From NCBI GenBank assembly GCA_002179805.1, contig NAVB01000150.1, positions 32,013 through 96,012 of the forward strand: a stretch of 64,000 nucleotides of DNA. Direction: 5' to 3'. Each line of letters starts with the position of its first letter. Positions within the stretch are counted from its first letter, which is position 1. The translations under genes were made by a program, and so were the position numbers. The stretch is from Acanthamoeba lenticulata (Eukaryota > Discosea > Longamoebia > Acanthamoebidae). The notes under the pieces are model-generated. The model saw only the letters and a program-made list of their open reading frames with translations. It was not told where the DNA came from and did no database searches. Positions 1 through 11,122 of the stretch are shown here, in pieces.

Positions 1-370
1 AAGCCCGGTATCTTCTTCTTCTTCTTCTTTCTTCTTTCTTCTCGTCTGGTCCTGAGCGTGTGTCCTCAACAACTGCTGTGTGTTCTTGTCTTGCCGTACG
101 CCACGGAGCAGGCGCGGTGCTGCCTCCAGCCAGCGCGCTGCCGGACGTGTCGGAGGTCACGTCGCAGGCGCCCATCAACCCGCTCTACAGCTTCAACCCG
201 TTTGGGGGCCTCCCCGCAGTCATGCCCGCCCAGAATCGTACGTGTGTTTGTGTGTGCCCCTTTCGACACCGTGTGGCGTGATCGATCATCACATCATACT
301 AATCTCTTCTATTAACATTGTGCATAAAATTATTTACGGTGCACGCCTAGGCGACCAAGATGACTATTGA
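1..370 (+). CDS. 3' end of an unidentified gene (5' truncated by window)
   Basis: Only the last part of a forward gene is visible. A coding stretch from about 112 (after an acceptor ending at 111) runs to 237, a GT donor follows at 238, and the last exon starts after the AG at 349-350 and stops at 370. The splice phase fits (one base left from the codon at 237, two from 351), giving a C-terminus ending RDQDDY. The stretch contains a Pro/Phe-rich segment (NPLYSFNPFGG). I do not recognise a family. The T/C-rich sequence at 8-60 looks like the polypyrimidine part of an upstream intron. Confidence 0.5.
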
Positions 371-427
371 GCGACCGGAAAGCCGTGCCAGACCAGACCA
401 TACAACATGTTGTTGCAGCTCAAGCTC

Positions 428-704
428 TTAAGAGCTCTTTTCGTTCCTGCTTTTCAGTTTCTTGGCCTCCTTCTCGTGGGTCCACCTGAGGCCGCAGACG
501 TTGCAAAGCGTGCCTCGGCCGTGCGGACCCCAGCGCCACTGGCCCGTCTTGGTCGTGTGGCACTCGAGGCACTCGATGGCCCGTCTTGCCTGGCGGATCA
601 AACTCGTGATGGAAATTGGCCTGCACGAGCAACAACATGTCAGGCCCTGGAGGACTAGCTCCAGGAAGCACGCACCATGAGTAAGGTCTGGTGGCGAAGG
701 TCAT
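428..704 (-). CDS. Small GATA-type zinc finger protein
   Basis: Two exons on the reverse strand, 704-676 and 620-428, join in phase across an intron with donor GTGCGT and an acceptor ending GTGCAG. The predicted product is about 74 residues. Its C-terminal half is one GATA-type finger: C-x2-C (ECLEC), an 18-residue loop with the QWRWGP segment, then C-N-x-C-G-L (CNVCGLRW), followed by a basic tail rich in Lys and Arg. In the family this finger binds (A/T)GATA(A/G) DNA and the basic tail contacts DNA. The ATG at 704 is the first in frame; a stop lies upstream, so a further 5' exon is possible but not seen. The protein is short for a transcription factor, so the start is the weak point. Confidence 0.7.
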
Positions 705-931
705 ACGGCGTCGTGTTGAAGGAGGGGTACATGTGAAGGTTTACCTGTACTGCGCTTTGCCAGTTTTTCTTGCTTCTTTATCCAATCACATTACTCCAAT
801 CATATGACTTTTGTACTAATAACTTTTTACCACAAAAGGGAAAGAGAGGTGCTGCCCCGGTAACGGCCACACATTGCAATCAGATAAGTGCTCATGGGAC
901 AATAGGAACCAAATGTGGACAAGCCCGTCCA

Positions 932-3264
932 TCACCCGACCACAAAGGTGAGGGTAGTCGTGTTGGGTTGCCTCCGGTGGAGCTTCAGAAGAACATTACT
1001 GCTGGCGAGGAGGAGCTCCAACGTTGGAGCGGAGTTGTGGCTCACTTCAGCTAGCGCTCCTTCTCGCGCAAGAACATACGAGAGAAGTACGTACATCTTG
1101 TGCCGGGCAGAAAAAGCGGCGTGGTCAAACTCTCAACATACAGCACGAGAGAACAGTTGACTACCGAACTCTTCCCGATGCGCGTCCTCACCCACAACTC
1201 GCACCAGTATGCTGAGCATTCTTGACTGGGTGGAAACGCCAATCTGGCGTGATGGGCGGACGGTGCGGCTGGCAATCACCACCCGCCCGCTCTTCAGCGC
1301 CAGCTCGTCCACCAATTGGCCCCGTGGCAGTGACACTTGACGGCACGCAGGCCGCCCGCCACGCGCAAAGGACATCACCGCCACCTAATAATGCCACATG
1401 CACAAGAAATCTGTTACCCTCATCTGTTGCTGTGCATGCACCGCTGGAAGAGGTAGGTCTTGTACGCTGTGCTCGCCCGTCTGGCGGTTGTGACGGCAAG
1501 CAACCAGGCGGCGTCTGTGCGACGAGCAAAGGAATACATAATGTGCATGTTAAAATGGGACAGATTGTCACCTCAACAAGAAAGCGGGGCGCACCCGTCA
1601 AAGCAAAGGTGCTTGACCTGGTCAGGCAGTGAGACCGGATGTGCCAGCTCGAGTGCAGGCTCTGCGCTCTTTGCATTCACAAAGTAAACATTCAGTTCAC
1701 GATTGATACTTCATGTGGGTACCCCGCAAGCATTACCTGCAAGGCTAAGCTCCAGCACATCACCTGCTTCGTTGACGCCACAGCCAACCGGTCCTTCTTT
1801 TGGCTGCTCGACGTCACAACCTGCACACTGCACCATCCTTCCGGCAGCGGCAGAATGAAGGGCGCTCCCTTTACCGCCAGAGTTTCCTTTCTCACCACTA
1901 CACTCCAAGAGAATCAGCCACAGCCGAGAAAACAAACAACAGATAACAAAACAATTAACAAAGATATCAATAAATATATAAAAAAAAAATCAAAACCACA
2001 AAACTTACCGATTGCAGGACGCTGCCAAGCTATGAGCACTACGTAGTGCGATGAAAAATGGACTGTCGGTGGAGGCGGCAACAAAGCCTGGCCAGGGTCA
2101 TCCATTTTACGCGCGGCGAGGTGTTGGCCAACCCTAGCTGGCTGCGTTGGGGGCGGTGTTGGGACGGGAATGTCGGCCAAGAGCGGTTTGCCGTCAGCCA
2201 GCGCGTAGATGGTCCACTTGGCGTTGATCAACACCACCACCAGACCGCCGCCGTCGGCCATCGGTCGCGACTGGCGGTGAGTACTTGGTTCCCACCTTCA
2301 CCGCCCATCGAGGCTCGCGGCTGATCCCGCCGTCGTCACCAGCAGCACAACGGTCGTAGGCTTCCAGGACGGGAGAGCCCGGGCGTCGACGCCAGACGAC
2401 GACAGTGTCGGCATCGACTCCGGCCACGGGCACGTTTTCAAACCTCCGTAGGATACGGCCAGTGGCCAGCTCGATCACGATGAGTACGTCGGACTCGGCC
2501 AAGCAAAGAACGCTGAAGGAATTGACGTGCAGGACTGTCTTGAGCTTTGCTTTAACCTCCACCATAGTGTTGCTTCCACGAACCGGCAGGACGTAGAGGG
2601 ACTTACTGTAGGCCACCAACGCCAGAAGCTGTGCGTCACATGCAACACAAAAAGGAAACTGTAAAAAGAAGACCGGTTGAGCTGATATTGGAGGGAAACT
2701 GGAAAGAGTACGCTTGGCGTGTGGCTTGTGCCCATGAGGCAAGACATGTAGGGGCCAGTAGATTTTGTTGTGATCTGGCGCTCCAGTCCTGCATAGGCCT
2801 CATAATGACATGCTATTTTCAAATAAAAAGGCAGCAACACAGGAGGGCAGACGCACCCAAGCGGCAGTCGAGGAGGAGAAAGTAGCGACGCCACCACTCC
2901 TTCTGTTGGCTGATCGAGTTTCCAGCTGCATGCTCTTCCTCTTGCTCACTTGCATCAAGCTCACGCAGCAAAGGGGCAACCGCCTCCCTGCCAGCGATCT
3001 TTGTGAGCTGGAAAAGGTGCTCTGGGGAGGGAGCGCCTATGGTACCGCCAGTAACTTGGATCGAGGCCAAGTTCACGCAGGTGGTGGTTGGTGCTCGCGA
3101 CGGCAAGGACGTCTTGTGGCGCAAGCCATCGCAGAAGCTCGAGCAAGACTTCGTTTGGCAGGTCTGCCACCACAAATACGTCAGTGGCTCTCGATATGTG
3201 CTCTTGAAGAGGAGACAATACCATCAAGACATAGGATGCAGGAACTGTTGGCAAGGCTCTCCAT
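932..3264 (-). CDS. F-box protein with a beta-propeller-like C-terminal region (multi-exon)
   Basis: The N-terminus carries an F-box: after MESLANSSCILCLD a 58-nt intron leads in phase into DLPNEVLLELLRWLAPQD and a second segment ending GLDPSYWR. Another 58-nt intron then joins it to REAVAPLLREL and a Trp-rich stretch (KEWWRRYF). F-box proteins use this region to bind Skp1 in SCF ubiquitin ligases. Later exons (about 2640-2290, 2210-2009, 1897-1750 and below 1500) encode beta-rich repeats such as LALVAYSKSLYVLPV and ALKSGRVVIASRTV. These resemble a propeller substrate-binding domain, but I could not assign WD or Kelch repeats. The introns after 2009 (donor GTAAGT) and near 1100 are in phase. 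The last exon ends TLTFVVG and stop at 932. Joins between 1750 and 1150 are uncertain. Confidence 0.6.
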
Positions 3265-3442
3265 GCCGTTGCAACGGGTCTATTTGATACGAACAAAAGA
3301 AAAAGAACGTACGGTCACTTTCCTGCGTTTTTGGTTGCCGGCTGGCTGGTGTTCTCACGCAACGAACGCATAGTTCAGATGTTTTGGGTAAACAGGCTGG
3401 CTGCATCACGTGAAGAAATCTTTCAATAAAAAATGCAGCCTT

Positions 3443-5279
3443 TCACAACTTCTCCTCGCACTCATTGTCGTCATCGTCATCATTTTCCTCAACACCTGCG
3501 GAGTCGACCTCGCTGTCATCCTCGCTCACGACGCGCTCGGCCTTTTCGCCGTCGCTGTTCTCGCTCACCTCGTCTTCATCCTCGTCCTCGTCCTCCTCGT
3601 GCGCCCATCGCGCGGCCCACCGCGACCCCGCGCCGCTGGCGCCGTAGCGCGAGCCCCAAGAGGGCGCCGCCGGCTCATCGGGCTCGCCCCGCTCGCGGCG
3701 CTGCCGCTCCTCCTCGTCCTCCTGGCGCTGGGCCTCCTCGAGGCCGGCCTCACGCTTGGCCAGCTCTTGGGCCTCCTCGGCCACCCACCGCTGGTACTCG
3801 GCCGAGTTCTCGTCCATGTGCCGGAAGAAGACGCTGTCCTCGCGGTCCTCGGGGTCCTCGAGGGTCTTGGCCCGGTAGGCCGGCGACGCGTAATCGAGGG
3901 TCTTGGCCCAGAAGCCCACCAGCGACGAGCGGCAGTTGGGCAGCTGCCGGTTTTGTGTGATCTCCCGCGTCAGGAAGTCCAGCAACGGCTGCTTGTAGCG
4001 CTGGAAGCCGAGCTCGCCCAGGCTCGTCAGGATCCGCGCTGTGATGAGGTGGCGCCGCGTCAGCATCACGCCCAAGAGCACAGAAGCAAACCCTTCGTCA
4101 GGCGCCAACACACGTACTGATGCGGAGGTTGTTGTGGCCGCTCCAGTTGAGGTTGTCGTAGCGGTCACGCCAGATGCCGGGCCATCTGGCCACCTCGCCC
4201 GTCACCTCCGACACGAGCCGGATGCCGTAGAAGTTGAGCATCAGCCTGTCGTGTGTGCGTGCGCGTTGTTAAGGTGGCGGCAGCGTTGCTGGCGCGTCAG
4301 CAGTTGGGCAGATGATAAAGTGGTGGGGAAGATGATGATGGTGGGTGGGTGGTGGTGGTGGTGGTGAGGAACCTGTAGGAGCGGATGACGCGCGTGGCGA
4401 TATCAAAGTCCTGCCGCATCAGCCGAGCCTCCGACTTGGAAAGCGCTTCGGCGTCCCAGTTGACGCCCGACGACTCGAAGACCGGGAACAGCCACTGGAT
4501 GAACCTGCGCATGAACAAGAACAAGAGAAAGGCCACAAGATGGTGAGCTTGGAGCCGTACGAATGGAAAGGGGGTGGAAGGGTCTCTTCGTTGGGGCATC
4601 GTACGAGTGCTCGTATTCGAGGCGGCGGTAGTCGGCCCACCAGAGCTCATGGAACTGGTGGATGTAGACGCGGTCGGGCAAGGAGGGCGCCTTGCCCGCG
4701 TAGAACATCCAGTTGATGCCCGCGCCAGCAGGTGCTCCTGTGAGGTCTGTTTGTTTGGCGTTAGGGCAAGTCCTCTCCTTTCTTCTTTTTTCTTTTCTTT
4801 AACTTTTGCGGTTTATTGGTATTAATAAATAGCGATAACAATAAATAGATATATTGTGTTGGGGAGGGTGGCGTACCGTGGCGAGGACGAGAGTACCGCG
4901 AAGAGAACCCATACATGTAGGAGGAGACGCCCCTCGCTGCGGGTTGGTTGGCGTTGGCATTGGCGTACCTGGGCACCACCATGAACGGAGGATCGCTATC
5001 GTCATCCTCGTCTTCGTCCTCATCTTCGTCTTCTTCGTCCTCTTCGTCGTCGTCTTCGTCGTCGTCATCTTCCTGGTCCTCGTCATCTTCCTTTTTGGGC
5101 TCGGCAGGATCGGAAGTCGTTGCTCGCCGCCGTGCTCTGGTGCCGGCCGGGTCAACCATCGAATGTGTAGCCTCGGCGTTGGCATTTGCCTGCACATGCG
5201 CGTTCGCGTTCGCGTATGGCGCCGCTCCGGGCTGAGCCACCTGGTGCAGCTCTCTCGGGTCGTTGGCGCTTGGCTCCAT
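3443..5279 (-). CDS. Opioid growth factor receptor (OGFr) conserved-domain protein
   Basis: The start at 5279 opens a first exon (5279-4877) with a low-complexity N-terminus: Asn/Ala repeats and an acidic Asp/Glu run. The following exons assemble the OGFr conserved region. The landmarks are SLPDRVYIHQFHELWWADY, a spliced HS-FIQWLFP block, GVNWDAEALS, LMLNFYGIRL, a DRYDNLNWSGHNNLRI block, and ARILTSLGELGFQRYKQPLL. All are recognisable counterparts of the vertebrate domain, and the splice phases at 4877 and around the FIQWLFP exon are consistent. The C-terminal third is charged (Glu/Arg coiled region, then Asp/Glu-rich) and stops at 3443. In vertebrates OGFr is a nuclear-envelope-associated binder of Met-enkephalin; in protists the domain's role is unknown and no peptide receptor function should be inferred. 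Confidence 0.85.
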
Positions 5280-5410
5280 CTACAGAAGGTTTCCGTTGCC
5301 GGGTCGGGTGAGTATATTTGCAGATTGAATCCTTGAAAAAAAGAAAACAAAATCAATTCCTTGAGGGGACTTTCTGGTTTGGTCATTGTTGTTGCGCCGC
5401 GTTCCGAAAG

Positions 5411-7037
5411 ATGAAGTACGGTGGGGCTGCCATGAAGCCACGACTGGGCTCGAGGTCACGCCAAAGCGCCTACGTGCAGTGGGGCCTGCTCTTTGCCGTG
5501 GTGGCTCTCCTGTCGGTCTACATTTACGTCATGTACGTGACCTTTGGTGGGGACAGTGTGGCCGACACCACCACCTCGAGCTCCGAATCTACTGCGCTTC
5601 GTGACAAAGTTGAGCAAAGCGAGCCGAAGACCGTGTGGATCGATCCAAAGTCGAAGATACACGATGAAGCTCATCAATCCGACCCAATTCTGCAGCGCAA
5701 GCGCAGGATCATCCTTTCAACTGGCCATGGTGCGTTGTGTCAAATGGATTCATGGTTCATTTCGTGAATGGTCAAAACGATTCGCTCAACGCGTCCCTTC
5801 GCCGTGGCCACGGCGCCTAGGCAAGTGGAACACGGGCGTGTGGCCTGCGTGGGGCTATGGCAAAGATGTGACGCTGAACTGGGCCGCCGCGGGCGTAGAA
5901 GTCAACAAGCAGTGCCCCGTCGAGTGCGAGATCGTGCATGAGGGCGGCTCGGGCTACGACGACGCCGACGCCGTGGTGATGGAGCTGACCAACCACCCCA
6001 AGTTTGGCTACGGGGCTGACCTGCCCATCGCGTGGCCCGAGCGGCGGCGGCCGAACCCGCGCCACTGGTACACGACCAAGCTCGACGGCCACCGCGTGCC
6101 GACCAACCTGCCCCTGACGGGCGTCTTCTACTACGAGGCCGCGCAGAGCTACCCGGGCTACACCATCAATGATGAGGCCGTGCGCTCGCGCATCGACTTC
6201 TCCATGACGCCCGACCAGACCTCCACCATGCCGGTCTCGCTCATCTGCCCGTGGGGCCGCACCGTGTCCGAATACCTGCGCCCGGCCCCGGTCAAGTCCG
6301 ACGAGCGCTTCATCGCCTACTTCAACGAGCACGGCGTGGCACCCCAGTTCCGCGACATCATCGACCAGTTCTTCCAGGTCGCCGGCGACCGTCTCCACAG
6401 CTACGGCCCGCACCGCAGCAATCGCGCCATGCCCGACGCCGCCGGTGGCAACCCCTACCAGCTGTCCAAGCGGATCGACTTCATGGGTACCTACAAGTTC
6501 ATCCTCATCACAGAGGCCATTGAGGAAGCCAGCTTTGTGGCGCCCGAGTGGAGCCACGCCCTCCTTGGCGGCGCCGTGCCGGTCTACATCGGCGCGCCCA
6601 ACATCGCCACGCTTGCTCCGGGCCCACGCGCCTTCGTCGACATCCGCAACTTTGCGTCAGGCGCCGAGCTCTGGCAATTCCTCCTCAACTTTGAGGACAA
6701 CCACCAGCGCGGCGGCGTCGAGGCCTACCAGCAGTGGTTCGACTGGAAGCACAGCGCCAAGTTGGCCTACCGCGAGGACGAGGCCAGTGCTGGCCTGGGC
6801 GTGGGCACGGGCGAGGGCGTGCGCCCGGCCTCGGAGATCGACACGGAGCACCTGCGACGCGAGATCGTGAAGTGGACCAAGCCCGTCGTCGAGGGCATCC
6901 AATCCTTTGACTCGGCCCGCGCGGCCGACTTCCACGCGACCGCTGCGCTCGCCTGGCGCTGGTTCCGCATCCACCTGGACCGTTGTGTTCACTACGCCGA
7001 GTGTCGGCTCTGCGAGCTCGTCACTAAGCTCACCTAG
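5411..7037 (+). CDS. GT10-family fucosyltransferase-like type II membrane protein
   Basis: Two exons (5411-5729 and 5821-7037, phase 1 join verified) give about 511 residues. A short basic N-terminus is followed by one membrane segment at about residues 22-45 and a Ser/Thr stem, the layout of a Golgi type II glycosyltransferase. The catalytic half shows GT10 landmarks: a central ERFIAYFNEHG block, then KFILITEAIEEASFVAPEWSH and ALLGGAVPVYIGAPN, which correspond to the GDP-fucose-binding motif of alpha-1,3/1,4-fucosyltransferases. The usual family wording is FE(N)S..DY(V)TEK, so the SFVAPEW version is divergent; donor specificity is therefore inferred. It would act on N- or O-glycans in the secretory pathway. 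The 3' end is followed by about 400 bp before the RhoGEF gene. Confidence 0.82.
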
Positions 7038-7441
7038 CCAGAGTTTACCAACTGCGTTGGTCTCAACACCGCCACACTTAGAAGAGAGCGTCCGAGGGTG
7101 GCTCGTGTCCGTTGATGTTGTTCACTAGGCATTTTTTTAATATGTCGACAAAACCTATGAGTCGGCAGTTAATAGACACAAGGCAAAGGACACCAACGTT
7201 CGCAAATCGAACATCCAAGACGCGTTTGAGAAGATTGGTGGTGCATTGACAGCTTGTGGGCAGAGCTCTGCGGCGACAGATACTGGAAGAGGGGAGCGAG
7301 GGGAGTATTGGTACCTGAGCCCAGTCTGCATTTGCTCCTCGAGAGAAACACTAGATTTTCATTTTTCTCATTCACCTTGGCCAGCGACTTATCACACGCG
7401 TTTCTATTGCAGACGCCAGCCCTTCTTGTAACAATTCGAAA
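7038..7441. other. Intergenic spacer between fucosyltransferase and RhoGEF genes
   Basis: This 404-bp stretch lies between two forward genes. It must contain the 3' UTR of the first and the promoter and 5' leader of the second. It is less GC-rich than the exons and has an AT-rich patch near 7130-7145. Short frames across it lack any family signature. I see no TATA box as clear as the one upstream of the PB1 gene. Confidence 0.5.
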
Positions 7442-10400
7442 ATGGCCGCGCCCGCACCTTCCTGTAGCCGATGTGTAGAATTGGGCCACGAGAGGGCACT
7501 TTCACAAAAGTGTGTGCAAGGCTTCGAGCAGCACGCCTGGCGCTCGGGCATGTGTCGCAACTGCAACCATGCGAGGACGTGTCACATCCACACCGCGGAC
7601 TCGTCCAGCAATGACACGCCACCCGCCCCCGCAGCATCAAAGTCACTCTCGTCCTCGGCCTCGTCGCCCAGCCCAGCGGCTGCATCAGCGACGGTCACAA
7701 CGGTCTTGCGGAGCGGGAGCTTCAACGGCGGCTTCCCTTCTCCTCGCAGCGGCCACTCCTCGCCGCGTGGCGTCGCCAATCAGAGCCCGAGCACCAGCCC
7801 CGGCGGTACTGCGCGAGCCGCCAAGACCGCGGCCAAGGCAGGGCCCGAGTCCAAGAAGGACGCGGCTTCGAAGCCGGCCACTGCCGACGCCTCCTCGGCC
7901 AAGCAGGAATCGAGGCGGGAGCCGCCGCCCCCGCCGACGTCCTCCGTCGCGAGCGCCGCAGCTGAGGCCAAACCCGACGCAAAGTCCACTGAGGCAAAGG
8001 ACGCGGCCAAGGGCTCTCCTTCGGCGAGCAGCAGCAAGTCGCCAGCGAAGGAGTCGAAAGCGCGCAAGAACGCAAAGGAACCGCAGCAACAGCAGCAAGC
8101 CCAAAGTGCGAAGAAGGCGGACTCTGGGGTCGCACCCGCGTCGGCCGACGAGACAGCCCACAACAGCGCTGCGTCCAAGAAGAACAAAAAGGACAAGGAA
8201 AAAGGAGCAAAGGACAAGGATACGCTGAAGAGCAAGCGGACCATCACTAGCCCGGCATCGCTCAACCTCAAGCAGGTCTGGGCCTCCTTTCCAGAGGAGG
8301 ACGACGAGAGGGACAAGCAGGCGGGACCGACCTCCACCAACACTGGTTCGCCAATCCACACTCGCGCCGAACGTGCATTCTCCCCATGTCGCGCGTCGCT
8401 CACACTTGTGTGCCGTCATGCAGGGACCATGAAGCGCTCGCGTTCGATGCCCGATGACACGCCGATCGCCAGTGCCGTGAGCAAAAAGAAGCAGCAGAAT
8501 GGTGGCAAGCAGCAGAGCAAGGCCACGTCTGTGTCCAAGGATGACGTGACGACACAGCCAAAGCGCGCCGCGACCGTTGGGCGCCGCAGCCGCAAGGCCC
8601 GGATCTCCGTCAAGCCGAGCGCCAAGGGGACGCCAGAGCTGGCGGCCTCGGCCGCTCATGCGGCTGTGTCGACGGCCGATGGCAGCGACAAGGCAGGCCA
8701 GCAGCCCTCCAGCCCCCGCCGCTGCCTCTCTGACACCGACCTCAAGGCCACGATTGTGGTTTGTCGCCTCTTGCCTCTGTGCACCTGTGCGCCTGTATCT
8801 ATGTCTCACAGGTATCGCGTGCGTGCAGGCCCACGACGATGCCGTGAACAAGAACCTGGATGAGCTCAAGAGTATGTCCCCTTCGTGTTCAAAAGTCGAT
8901 CGCGGTGGGCTGGATTGTTAAACGTGCTTGGTGTTGGTGTTGGTGGTGGTGGAACAGATCTGGAAATCAACCCGTCGCTGAAGCCCAAGAGCAGGTCGTC
9001 GCGATCCCCGCGGCCGCAAGTGATGGCCATCATCCCCTCGGATGAGGGCCACCTGCAGGTCATCGTCAGCCCGAGGGCCTACCCTCAAGTGCACGAGATC
9101 AAGCTCGGCGGCAGCAACAGCGGCGTCGAAAGCGGCGACAGCGGAAGCCACGCCGCCAATGGTGGTGGTAGCAGCAGTGGCGGCGATGGTGGCGACGGTG
9201 GTGGTGGTGGTGGCGGAGACAGCGACGCCGAGGCGCTCGAGGCGTGCTCCAAGAGCCGCAGTGCGTCAATCGCCGGTATCGTTGAGCAGATGATCGAGGC
9301 CAGCAAGCTGGGATCCAGCAACAACAGTCGGCGCAGCAAGAAGGAGAAGGACACTAAGGAAGCGAAGGAGGCCAAGCGTAGGGAGAGCAATCACGATGAT
9401 GACGATGGTGTCGCCAGCAGCGGCAGTGGCAGCAGTGACACGTCGCCCGTGGCCAAGAGCAGGAAAAAACCAGACAGCGGCGAAGACACATCACGCGTAG
9501 GACTGCCCTTTGTGGTGACCAAGTCGATCCGCACGGGCCACGGGAGCGGCATCCGACGGAACAGTGGATCGCGCGCTGGCCGCTCCAACTCGTTCGATGT
9601 CGCGCTCAAGACTGGCAGCAGTTCGCGCATCGACAGCGGCGAGCTCGACCTCAAGATCCCCTCCTCGGACTCGCCCAAGCGTGCGTCTGGCATTCTCTTT
9701 TATTTTCGTCTTTTTTTAATTATTTATTTTATCTATTACATTCTAGTCTAATTGTTATGAATTGCAGAGGCTCGTAAGAAGGAGCGACAGCAACAACAGG
9801 GCGTGCGAGTACAAGCAGCCGCCAAGCAACATGAAACTATGCGACCGCAGCACCCTCTGGGTTCCGTCCCGGCCAACGCTTCGGTGGGCTTCCTGCGCGC
9901 CGAACTCGACCGCTTCCAAAGCCAGGCCCAAGAGCAAGAGAAGACCATGATCATGTATCGCGTACGTTGTCTTCTTTTTTCATTTTCTTTGAATATTTAG
10001 ATTTTGTAATTATTTTTCTAATCTTGAATAAAATGCAGAGCGAGATAACGCGGCTCAAGCTGGTGAATGAGCAGTGGCGCCATGAGGCGCTGTCTCTGCG
10101 CGAGGAGCTCAAGAATATGCGTGAACATTGCCGATGCGGTGCCGCCGTACGTCTCTTCTCTGTTGTGCCACGCACGCGGAGCCATCGATGCGCAGCCGCT
10201 GCTGACCTATTGGCGCGCAGGAGGGCAAGGGGCGACCATCAGCCGGCAGGATGGGAGGCTCCTCGACTTCGCCCTACTCGCGGCCGCACAACTCTTCGCA
10301 CCCGGCCAGCAGCGGCAGCGGCGGCTCGGGCGTGCGCAGCTACAACTCCTCCTTGTCGTCACTGTCTCTAACGAGCGTGCCCAAGTCACCGCCACCGCCA

Positions 10401-11074
10401 CGGCCGCCCAACTCGACGAAGGCGCCGTCGGGCACCACCATCGGGCGGATGGTCGAGCTGCGGCACGTCGGCGGCAGCGGCGACGTCGTCACTCCGACGT
10501 CGGCCAAGCCCGCTGAGGCCGACGACGTCGAGGGACGGCACAACCGCGGCGGTGAGAAGGCCGAGAGGGAAAAGGACAAGGAAAAGGAAAAAGAAAAGGA
10601 CAAGGACAGAGAGAGCGAGAGAGAGAAGCCAAAGGAAAAGGAAAAAGGGAAGGAGCGGCGACACACGCTCAAGGCCGACAGCCTGGCTGCCCTCTCGTCG
10701 GGCTCCTCGGACTCGTCAGGCTCGTCAGGTTCGGGCTCAAGCGCAGGCTCGGGCTCGTCAGCCTCAACTACGGCGAAGCCCAATAAGGCCCGACGGGCCT
10801 CTGATGGATCCCTTCCTCCCGAGGATACCGCCGCTTCCCCTCCGATCAACTCTTCGTCTTCGTCTTCGTCATCTTCTCCAATATCGTCGACATCATCTTC
10901 GTCCTCATCTACCTCGACGCAGCAGACGCAGTTCTCGGAGGATACGATCGTGATCTCGGCGCCTACGCCCCTTCGCGTCTCCTTCAACCCCACGTCGCCG
11001 TCTCCGTCCAGCAGCACCACCTTGCCTCCTCCGACTCCGCGCGCACCACCGGCCCCTACACTCGATGGTTCGTG

Positions 11075-11122
<48 letters not shown>

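Noticed and set aside
5817..6557. Long reverse-strand open frame opposite the fucosyltransferase gene
   Set aside because: High third-position G/C in the real exon keeps the antisense frame open. The product is low-complexity and matches no family.
7685..8869. Reverse-strand frame of 394 codons opposite the RhoGEF first exon
   Set aside because: It mirrors the Ser/Ala/Lys-rich coding sequence and has the Arg/Leu bias of an antisense shadow; no start context or domain.
11072..11121. GTGC repeat as a coding Cys-Val-Arg-Ala tract
   Set aside because: The flanking coding blocks join across it as an intron (acceptor near 11194), and the repeat peptide is implausible in the RhoGEF.
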